A stretch of 64,000 nucleotides of DNA from Falciphora oryzae (lineage: Eukaryota > Ascomycota > Sordariomycetes > Magnaporthales > Magnaporthaceae): positions 600,181 to 664,180 of the forward strand of contig JNVV01000004.1 of NCBI GenBank assembly GCA_000733355.1. Reading direction: 5' to 3'. Within the stretch, counting starts at the first letter, position 1. Each line of letters starts with the position of its first letter. The notes under the pieces were generated by a model. It worked only from the letters and a program-made list of their open reading frames with translations. It was not told the DNA's origin and did no database searches. Position numbers and translations under genes: made by a program. This document shows positions 33,602 through 42,548 of this stretch, in pieces.

Positions 33602-34918
33602 TTTGATGGAAGATGTCCGTATAGAATTGATTTTTATGTTCCAAAATTTCATGCCTGTGGTGTCATACAGTGCCAAGGATTGTCTGTGCTAGCTGCATTG
33701 TGTTTATTTCGTGGCTCGTTTGCCTTGCAGTGTGGACGCCAACTACAGACTCGAAGAGGTTATCGTAAACATAAAATAAAGATCACGGTTCTGTAATTCC
33801 TGACCATTAATTTCGGAGGATATTTTTTTTCTTTGTTTATATTTCGTCTTTTACTAGCGCGATGTGTCGTTCAATCATGCGCACTTTGCCAAGATATGTT
33901 CTTTTTTTGTCACCACGCCCAAGTCTGGTCTTCAGGTGTCCACTGGTGGCGACACCCACGCAAGTCTAAATGTACGCGGAGATGCCCGCATGGCGTGGCC
34001 TCAATGCTACCAAAAGCCCTGGGCAGCAGGCCGGCGGCTGCCCCGTGCCAGGCGACATGTTTGCAGGGGCCCTTTTGGAGCCTCGACATCACGCGCGCGC
34101 GCGGCCCTTTGTCCAGTTTCAGAACATCCTGCAGCGACCGTTTCTGGTATTTAAGGGTGGTTCCAGATGCAGACGGGTGTGATCACCATCAAGGACTGTC
34201 CACCTATTTTTGCGCGTCGCGGATGATCCTGACCGCCGTTTGTTTGCTGTTTTGCAGTTCAAATTCTGGCATATCCACTCTGGCAAAACCCTCTGATCTG
34301 GGAGGCCCCCATCCCGCCAATGCCTCCCCGGCCAATGGCGTCCACAGTTAAGCGCACGTAAGCATATAACCCGATCCAGGCCTGCTCCCGGCAATGACGC
34401 CCTAAAAGTGCCACTCGAGTCAGTGTCACTAGCGTGTCACCCCACTGCGAAACACAGGGTGATGGGTTGGTGATCCAAACAGGCAGGCCAACGTGCGTCG
34501 ACGGCAGTCCAGACAGGGGCCCAGCAAGGGATACCCTCAACAGCGTCGCAGCCGCGGCAGACCCGATCGAAACGGTGATCCCCAGGCCTCGATCGTGTTC
34601 GCGCTTTGCCACGCCGGACGAGGTGCCGTTTATGGGGATCTGTCGGCCAGGCCCTGGAGATCGTTGGCTGGGCACGACGATCTATAAAATGTCCCAACGT
34701 CGCACCGCAACGTTGACAGTAGAGACTCCATCATCATCACCACTCCCTCGGGCTTTTTACTCTTCTTCTTCACTTCCCTCTGGTCCGGCCGTGCCGACTC
34801 TTTGCACATACTCGAAGCTGGTCTCGTCTTGTCTTGTATTATTTTACAAACCATAGCACCTCAAAAAGGATAATCACCAACACACAATCCGCCTTTCGAC
34901 TCGCCGATCTCGCCCATC
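33602..34918. other. intergenic, no gene seen
   Basis: Promoter side of the three-repeat precursor. A TATAAAA box is at 34683-34689 and a C/T-rich leader follows. The overlapping frames carry no motif. Confidence 0.5.
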
Positions 34919-35614
34919 ATGAGGTTCCACATCACTTCCCTCCTCGGCCTCGTCGCCTACGCCGCCGCCCTGCCCACCGTCTCCCTGACCGGCGATGTCA
35001 TCGAGGCCCGCGCCCCCCAGAACCGCGTGCCCCCGGGGACTCCCGTGACCGACACGCAGGGCGTTAAGCTCCCTAAAGGTGCGAGCTGCACCACTACTTC
35101 GACCAAGGGCGTTCTTGGCTGCCAGGACGGTACCGGCGGCACCTTCAACATCGTCAACGGCAAGATTCGCAGCAAGCGCGATCCTCAGAACCGCGTGCCC
35201 CCGGGAACCCCCGTCACCGATACCCAGGGCGTCAAGCTCCCCAAGGGTGCTAGCTGCACGACCACCTCAACCAAAGGCGTCCTCGGCTGCCAGGACGGTA
35301 CCGGCGGCACGTTTAACATCGTGAACGGAAAGATCCGCAGCAAGCGTGACCCCCAGAACCGCGTGCCCCCGGGAACCCCCGTTACCGACACCCAGGGCGT
35401 CAAGCTCCCTAAAGGCGCGAGCTGCACCACTACTTCGACCAAGGGCGTCCTCGGTTGCCAGGACGGCACCGGCGGCACCTTCAACATCGTCAACGGCAAG
35501 ATCCGCAGCAAGCGGGAGGAGGAGGCCGCGGCCGTCACCGAGCCTGGGGAGGAGACGGACGAGTTTGCCGCGCAGGAGGCTGCTGAGGGCGAGGAGGAGG
35601 GAGATGAAGAGTAG
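34919..35614 (+). CDS. secreted Kex2-type precursor with three identical 56-residue repeats
   Basis: Single exon, 231 residues. Signal peptide 1-18 (MRFHITSLLGLVAYAAA), short pro-region ending EAR, then three 56-residue units starting at residues 33, 89 and 145. A unit runs from PQNRVPPGTPVTDTQG through ASCTTTSTKGVLGCQDGTGG to KIRSKRD, with one Cys pair (C-x10-C) and a terminal SKR that fits Kex2 cleavage. The tail after unit 3 is acidic (EEEAAAVTEPGEE to the end). The three units are identical in protein from NRVPP to SKR, yet differ at many third codon positions, so the encoded peptide is under purifying selection. The predicted product is three copies of a secreted 53-56-residue peptide. 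No known family recognised. Confidence 0.87.
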   Translation: MRFHITSLLGLVAYAAALPTVSLTGDVIEARAPQNRVPPGTPVTDTQGVKLPKGASCTTTSTKGVLGCQDGTGGTFNIVNGKIRSKRDPQNRVPPGTPVTDTQGVKLPKGASCTTTSTKGVLGCQDGTGGTFNIVNGKIRSKRDPQNRVPPGTPVTDTQGVKLPKGASCTTTSTKGVLGCQDGTGGTFNIVNGKIRSKREEEAAAVTEPGEETDEFAAQEAAEGEEEGDEE

Positions 35615-35991
35615 ACGCTCAACTGGTTTGAGTAGCGGCTTGTTCATGGGGGATGCGAAGGATTGTGGAGGTTACAACGGGCACAGGCTGGTGATTTGAC
35701 TTTCCCGGCTCTCGGAGCTCATGCATAGGGCATACCAAGGCGGACAGAAGACGAGGGGTTGTCTCGAGGGGTGCAAAGCCATAGACAATATATTGGTGAC
35801 ACAATCCTCTCGCAAACCGACGCCGTGGATTTAGCTCCGCGTCAAGCTCGTTGATTTCTGTGGCACCCTAGTTGGCTCCTCCGGAATTGATGACGGCGGA
35901 AGGCCAGGCTTTCCCAAGGCTCCCGGATAGCCCGTTCCCCTCTACAAGGGTTGGCTGCAGCCTAACCGTGCGGCGCGGCTGCTAGAACCGA
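35615..35991. other. intergenic, convergent 3' ends
   Basis: No gene seen. Downstream of the precursor and of the 85-residue gene on the other strand. Confidence 0.5.
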
Positions 35992-36411
35992 TTACTTCTT
36001 GCCGCTGGAGCCGCCGCTGCTGCCACCGTAGCCCGACGAGGAGGACTGGCCACTCGGCGCCGTGTAGGTCGAGCCGCCGCTGCCATTGTTGTAATAGGTG
36101 CTCCCGTTGGGGTTGGAGTAGTAGTAAGAGCCGTCGCTGAGAGGAGCTTTATCAGAAGCTGGTGCAAGCAACCGGGTGACAGAGAAGGCGGACGCGATGC
36201 CACCGGGGACTTACGAGTTGGAATAGTGGTACGAGTTGGAACCGTTTCCATAGTCGCGGGAGCAGTAGTGGTTGCCCTATCGTGTGGGAGGCCATTGAAT
36301 GTAAACAAACTGCCATCCTAGCTTGCCCTCCCACGTATGGGAGAGACCCGTCCCACTCACCTGGCTGTTGGTACCGGAGCCTGTGTACGAGTATCCCTTA
36401 TTGTTCGACAT
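35992..36411 (-). CDS. small Tyr/Ser/Gly-rich protein (85 aa), paralogue 1
   Basis: Three exons, 36411-36361, 36276-36215 and 36136-35992, with clean GTGAGT and GTAAGT donors. Exon 1 encodes MSNNKGYSYTGSGTNSQ. Exon 2 begins GNHYCSRDYGNG. Exon 3 begins DGSYYYSNPNGSTYY and ends in a Gly/Ser tail with SGKK. No signal peptide or membrane segment. The layout and phases are shared exactly with the gene at 37015-37973. Similar short proteins seem widespread in filamentous fungi in my recollection, with no assigned function. A TATAAATA box on the same strand lies at about 36538-36545. Confidence 0.8.
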
Positions 36412-37014
36412 TATGGAATCGTAGTTGCAGAAAAGTAACCCAAGTTTGCTGTAGAGATTGTCTTGATTTTAACGAAGAGCGAGAGGCAAAAGAGATTAAG
36501 AAGAGACGAGGAGAGTCTATTGCGGGGGAATCGTCGCGTATTTATACTACCCCGCATGATGCACGTATAAAGTGGCTCTTTTATGATTAGCCTTTTACAT
36601 GATGCCAGGGATGTAGTGTTTGGCATCTGACCAAAGAGCAAACAGATTGTGCTGCAAACTTGAGCAAGATTTTGCCGGCAAAGCGTGCACCCGCGTGGCA
36701 GACACCCCGCTCGCTAACTGCTTAGATAAAAACCTAACCTGCTATCATAACGTGCGATAGTGGACAGGGGGCAATGTCAAACAAGCGGTGAGAATGGTCC
36801 GAAGTCCTCCAAGAAACGTCGCGTGTGACCTTACATACAAGCCGGCTGGTGGGCCCGGACTCCCAGCCCGCGGATGGGAGGACTTTAGTAATCGTCGTCG
36901 TAGCCATCGTCATCGTAGCCACCATCATCGCAGCCATCGTCGTCGTAGCCGCCGTCATCGTAGCCGCCATCATCGTAGCCATCGTCATTGGAGGTGCCGT
37001 CGTCGCCGCCGCCG
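36412..37014. other. spacer with promoter motif and coding-like DDGGY repeats
   Basis: The 36885-37014 part is an imperfect minisatellite of GATGGCTACGATGA-type units (minus strand). It would encode DDGGYDDGGYDDD-like sequence in a frame one base off the upstream gene. Positions about 36547-36575 carry the dispersed 30-bp motif also found near 22824. Confidence 0.5.
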
Positions 37015-37973
37015 TCACTGGCTGCTGGCATCGTAGTAATAGTCATTGGAGATGATGGCATCGCCGCCGTCATCGTCGGCGCTGCCGTGTGAGTCGATCG
37101 GGTGGGAGCCACTGTCGTTAGCCGACGGGCCGCAAGTAGTCCTGCTGTCGGAATCGCTGTCTGGATCGTTTGGGTAGCCACCATCGGAATCACTGTCCAT
37201 GTGGACGACTGGGTAGCTGTTTCCATAGGTGGTGCCTCCATAGACGCTGCCGCCACCGTAGGTGCTGGTGCCGCCGCCGCTGTAGACGCTACCGCCGCCA
37301 TAGGTGCTGGTGCCGCGGTTGGTGCTGCCTCCACCATAGGCGCTGCCATCATACGAGCTAGCGCTGCTGGAGTAACCGGGCCTGTCGTTGATACCAATGA
37401 CGCTAGAGGCTTTGCTACCTCCATAGGTGCCGCCGCCGTGGCCGCTACCGCCATAGACGCTGCCGCCATAGGTGCTACCGTCGTTGGCACCACGGCCGTA
37501 GGTACCCTCACGGCTCCAAGTGCTCTCGCGGCTGTAGGTGCTGCCGCGGTCGCTATCACGTCCGACGCGGTAGCTCAGGTCATGCACGCCGCCAGACGGG
37601 TCCGTGTAGACGGCTCTTCCCCGGCCGTCGTCATAGTGTCTGCTGTAATCGGGGTTCCTGTGGTACCGCGATCCGTCTCTGGGAAGCGACAGCGGCCGAG
37701 CCCCGAGTTGGTTACTCAAGTACTCAAAATAATCCCGACACCCACAGTTGGGACGCTGCCGGTTTGACTTACTTGTTGTCGTAGCGATAGGAGTTTGGGT
37801 TGGGGGCGGAGGGGCCATAGTCGCGCGACTCCCAGCGGTTGCCCTGTGAATTCAGATAGCAGGCGGCATCAGAATGACGAGTTCGATGCGGCAATATGGG
37901 GAGCGGTGTCGAATTCTCTCACCCGACTGTTGACTCCAGAGCCTTTGATCATAAACTCCCTGTAATGAGACAT
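37015..37973 (-). CDS. Tyr/Ser/Gly-rich protein, paralogue 2 with long low-complexity tail
   Basis: Three exons, 37973-37923, 37843-37773 and 37678-37015 (261 aa), with intron positions and phases identical to the gene at 35992-36411. Exon 1 is MSHYREFMIKGSGVNSR. Exon 2 is GNRWESRDYGPSAPNP onward (compare GNHYCSRDYG). Exon 3 starts K-DGSRYHRNPDYSRHYDD (compare DGSYYYSNPNGSTYYNN). After about residue 75 the protein gains an expanded tail of STYGGGSVYSGG-type repeats and then acidic SDSD/NDPDSD sequence. The stop at 37015 falls just before a DDGGY-coding minisatellite in another frame, so the true C-terminus may be longer. No signal peptide. Function unknown. Confidence 0.7.
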
Positions 37974-38129
37974 GGCGATTGCTGCTGCCGCCTTGTCGGG
38001 CTTGCGTGCTGTCTCTCGATTCTGTGGCAGGCCGCTGAAACCGCGACCTGGAAGGGTGCCGGAATTGTGATGGGCAAGTGAGCAGCGCAAACGAAGAAGC
38101 TGGGATGATATGGGACTGTAAATGGTATC

Positions 38130-38521
38130 TGTTGGAAGGGCAGCAAGAGGTCGCACGACAGGCAGATGCACGGGCAAGGAGAATCCCCAATGGCCAGGGA
38201 CTCCGGGACTGAGAGGCCCTGCCTCTCTGACACGGAGGGTCCGGCAATGGGGATCACCGGTCATGAACGGAGATCACGGGTCATGCACGGAGATCACGGG
38301 TCATGCACGGAGGCGGTGCAAGTCACAAGTCAGGCCCGGCACCGGGACTGGCCTTGTGCGATCGCACCGCGCGGCTTCCGTGATTGGGATATATGTATCT
38401 AGAGGGCTCGCACGAGGAGCCCTTCCGTTGTTTCTAGAAGACAGACGACTTTTGGATACATATTGAATACCAGAAGCCTTCTCACCCCAACCGTGTTGGT
38501 ATACCGACAGTGCCACGAACA
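38130..38521 (+). repeat. solo LTR, second family (B)
   Basis: A 392-bp segment with TGTTGG...CGAACA ends and a perfect 5-bp target-site duplication, GTATC at 38125-38129 and 38522-38526. It contains a 20-bp tandem unit (ACGGAGATCACGGGTCATGC) at about 38256-38312 and a TATATGTATC promoter-like box near 38389, as expected of an LTR. The sequence differs from the family A LTRs. The strand is assigned from the TATA position only. It lies about 150 bp upstream of paralogue 2 and could alter its promoter. Confidence 0.82.
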
Positions 38522-39403
38522 GTATCCTCTCTTGCCCAGGCAATCGACTTGTCCGACCACTCCTATCCGATGTGTAAACTTTCCCTCCGCTATGACTCCC
38601 CACGCACTTGTTCAGATGTCGGACAGGGGCCTCCTCACAACCAAGGCGGGCCTGGCATTATCACTACAATTTTCGCTAGATCTTGCCATTCTGCGGCCGA
38701 TACCCCTGAATTCATGATTCTCGCATTCCGGTGCACCCCATCGTTCCGTCTATAATACTTCTAATTCTGTTTCTCCCCGCGGGAGAAGACAACGTCAAGA
38801 AAATCGAGATGGGTGGGGTAGATTCCGCCGAAGAGGAGAGACGACCGGCAGCACGGACATGGGCGATCCCGTGCTGTTTCAGGAGAACCAGCATGATGCT
38901 TGAAGGCAAAAGGGAAAAGAACCTCCGATATGATGAATATGCCGGCTGCTCGGGCCAGGAACGCTCTTGCAGCCAACCAAGGGATATTGAATGTTCGCAA
39001 GGAAATGAGTCCAACTTTGAAGTCGCTGGGGTATCTCGGTCCATCGCTGGGGAATGGATCGTGAGAGACCCAGAGTTGGGCCTTAAAAAAAGAGTCATGT
39101 CGTTCCGCTGGAGATCAAGGCCCGATGAGAGTTGGAAGCCCGAGTAGTGCTGGGGTGCCGTGGCCGACGTGTGGCAAAAGAAACACAACAAAATCCAGGC
39201 AGAGAAGCAAAACAAAAACGCAGAATCCGGAACCACCGAACCAAGGGCTAGGCCTCCAAAAGAACCAAGATTACAAGTACTCCCCCAAACTCCGATAAGA
39301 TGCAAAGTTAACCGCTTGTCTATTCCGTGTCCAAGGCGAGAAAGAAACCCAGTAAATATGAAGAGCCAGAGATCGAAATCGAAGGGAATAGAAGAAAGGT
39401 CGG
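38522..39403. other. intergenic, no supported gene
   Basis: Overlapping frames of 100-200 codons exist on both strands (38712-39305 minus, 38731-39147 plus) but start on non-ATG codons, shadow each other and show no domain. Confidence 0.45.
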
Positions 39404-41132
39404 TCAGGAAGTTTTCGGCTTCTCGTCACCGCCGCTCGTCTTCTCCTCGGTCTTGGAGATAAACGCCTCGGTACTCGAACCCGCGTCTATCTTGCGGTCG
39501 CCGGCGTCATCGTTCGGGTCGGCATCTCCGGAATGCTCGGGAGGGCCCTGTTTCTTGCCCTCTCGATATTTATCCATCTTTTCGCCGAGGTACCGCATGG
39601 AGCGGGACACGCCCGACATGGCGACTCCCTTGATCGCCTGAACGGTGCTTGGCCAGGATATTGTTTTTTCGATGGCTTCGCGCATGATTTCTCGGCGCTC
39701 GGCCGCGTCCCCTTTGGCGATGCGCTGGTCGAACTCGCCGCCCGTCCTGGCGCCGAAAGAAATGCCGCCCTCTTCGGTCTGTAGGTTTTCCGTCACACGG
39801 TCAAAGTCGGCACGCGAGATCTGCCACTTCTTTTGATACTCGAAGTACACCCGCGACCGGAACTGCCGCGGCAGGCGTCGTACCATGTTGCCCCTCGTCG
39901 CGTCTGACATGGTTTGACGCAGAACTAGATCATCCTCGGCCGGCGCAGAGCTAGGGTCCTCGACTTCGACGAAGTTCACGTTGGGAAGCACTTGGACAAG
40001 CGGGGCGTATAGGTTTCGGAAGTGGATGGCGTTGTTGCCCACAATATTGGCCACCTTGCGCGGGTTCTCGGTCGGGAAGCGCATGCGCGGGTCACCCAGG
40101 TAGCTGAGCCCAGCGATGGTCGAGTAGAGCTCGCGCTCGGTGAATTCCTCTGGCAGCATCAGAAGGGCAGTACGAATGGCGGCGAGAAGGTTTGTCTGGT
40201 TCGCAATGCGGACGCGCGCATTGTCTCGGATGATCTTGACGGGCTTGTGTAGCCTGCCAGCAAGATACAGCGTGTCCCACTCAAGCAAGTCACGGCACAG
40301 GGTGTCGATGTTGACAACACCGTACTTAACGAGGACGCCTTCGACCTGAACGTAAGGGTTGAAGTAAACGCCCGCCCCGTACCGATCCTGGACCCTGCTC
40401 ACGAGGCCGGAGCCGAGGCTGGCAATGCCGCTGTAGTGGTGACGGTTTTGCCGTATGTTGAGAGAGTGCCAGTGTTGCGTATGCGACACTCCAAAGATGA
40501 AGTCGATCATCTTAGGCTTCTCCCCCTGGGCGCGCGCGATGGCCGGATCGGGATCGGGGTGCACAGAGTGGACGAGCTCCTCGCTCGGCGTGCGGCCGAA
40601 GAGCTTGGACTGGGGGAAGACGCCCGACCCGTACGCAAATGCGTATATAATAGGCGCTTGAAAGGACTTCACAATGTCTCCCAGGGCTTTTTTGAACTCG
40701 GCGTTGATGATCATATGCTGGTTGTACCCGAGGTGCCGGTACGGCAGATCGCTGAACTTGTCGACATGCTGGTAGTCGACCTTATCTTCCCAGTCTAGTG
40801 TTTGTTCGTTCACGAGTGAGCGGGTGGTTTGGGACGAGGCATCGGATAGGCTGGTTTGGCTGTCGGCCTGCTGATTGTCGCTGGTCGAAGTAGAGGCGGG
40901 TCGGGATGCGAATGCGTGGAGTGGGCGCCATCCGTCAAGTAGGGGATGGCAGCGAAAACATGAGAGGCTTGAAGTGACGGCAGTGGATATGCGCGTCGTG
41001 GTCTTTGCGCGTGGAAGAGAGGCGGCGCCCTGGTGATGCGGTCGACAGGGTCAGATTTGCTCTCTATGACGTCTTCGTCTTCGCGATGTTGCAGGAGGGC
41101 AAGCTTACCTTCCGGCGCAAGACTGATAGCAT
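39404..41132 (-). CDS. TAM41: mitochondrial phosphatidate cytidylyltransferase (CDP-DAG synthase)
   Basis: Two exons, 41132-41109 and 41029-39404 (549 aa). The large exon has no in-frame ATG near its start. A GTAAGC donor and CACCAG acceptor add an eight-codon exon, MLSVLRRK, which gives a textbook mitochondrial presequence (MLSVLRRKGAASLPRAKTTT). The Tam41/MMP37 domain follows: APIIYAFAYGSGVFPQ (nucleotidyltransferase GSG), KMIDFIFGV with the catalytic acid, HWHSLNIRQNRHHYS, then VKYGVVNID. The enzyme makes CDP-diacylglycerol in the inner membrane for cardiolipin synthesis. The C-terminal 60 residues are a charged, disordered extension. Intact. Confidence 0.92.
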
Positions 41133-42548
41133 CTCGAGGCCGGCCACACCGTCCTCTATGGGGTGTGCACAAAAGCGGAGGCCTCGGGGAGACTAGGGCG
41201 ACAGCTAAGGGAGGGCTTCGGGGGTCGGTGCTGGTGTCGCGAGGGTTGTACGGTGCCGAAGCTGTTCGTCGCAATGGATGCAAGCGGCGTGCGGGAAAAG
41301 AGCTCGAGGTCAATAGCAAGCTCGGTTGAAACCAAGCTTGGCGGGATCGAGCTGGGCTAGCGGACACAGCGTGCCAGTGGAGCTGGTGACGCGAGGCGCC
41401 AGGGGTCTAGGTGCGTGTACCCCTGACCCCTACCGAGCCGTTGCCGAACCAGTTACGGCCTGCCGATTGTTTCGAGGGAGCGAAGCATCCTTCGACAGAA
41501 AAGCGGCGGATGGAGGGAAGACTCCCAAACAATGGAAGAAGCGCTCGTGATACTTCTAGCGGTGGTTTGGCCGGCGTGCTTCCATCTGCGGGTGTCCGCG
41601 GTTGCGGGAAGGAGCACATGAGCGGCGCCTGCAGTTGGAGAGGGACCTGTTGTTGGAGCCAGCGATGTGGTGTGGTGGCCCCAGAAAAAGCTTAAATCAC
41701 TGGCCACTCGGGACAACCAAAGAAGTTTCTACAGAACACTGGAGGAGATCTACAGGGCAGGATTCAAATCACTGCACCCAGGAGCAACGAGCTTTGGGCA
41801 AAGTCATGGAAGGCAGAGAGGCCGAGAGGTCCTGCTGGAACAGGCAGGAGTATGAGAGCTTGCACGGCTTTGACGCCTGACGTAATTCCGTCTATGTACC
41901 GTTCCATTCTGACGACAGCCGCTTGCAGCCCTAACGTCGAAACGGACAAAGAACAAGCAACACATGGCGAACAAATGCTGCCAACAGGTCGGTAAATGCT
42001 TGGGAGATATACAAGTCATATCATCTGTCAAATCCGTAGTTTATATGCAGTAGACAGCCTCAACTGACTGACGTCGACTTTGGGTTGCTGTTGGCCCGAA
42101 CCGTTGGAACCGCTCGCATCTGCGCCTGCCGCCAACCAGGGAATCAGACCGTTGCATGCCGCCTGTCACGTGCCGACGCACCGGACCCACACCCCTGTAG
42201 ACGGGTTCCGCCAGTTGCCAATTGAAGCATGGCGCGACGGTCCTGGACACCACGCGTCTTCTCATCGTCAACCACCACGATGAGGGCGCACACGCCCCAA
42301 AAGCAGCAAGAGGAGGACTCGGCGGGGACAAGATCTGGCAATGCGAGTGCAAGTCGCTTCAGAGCGAGCACTGGCATCGTAGGACCTCCACGTCCGCAGG
42401 CATGGCAGAGCAGCAGGGTAAGCCAAAAACAGGATCCGCTTCTCACTTCTCGGCAGTAAACAATCATAAATGAAACCAGGCCAGGGTCCGCTTTGGCTAA
42501 CTCTCTTCTCACCCCCCGTTGCCGGCGGCGTCGCAGTTCGGATCTTCT
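41133..42548. other. intergenic between divergent TAM41 and MAD1
   Basis: Contains both promoters. Several overlapping short frames, none with a motif. Nothing else seen. Confidence 0.5.

Noticed and set aside
38712..39305. 197-codon minus frame with hydrophobic stretch
   Set aside because: No ATG-supported conserved block, overlapped by a plus frame of similar length; no intron or motif.
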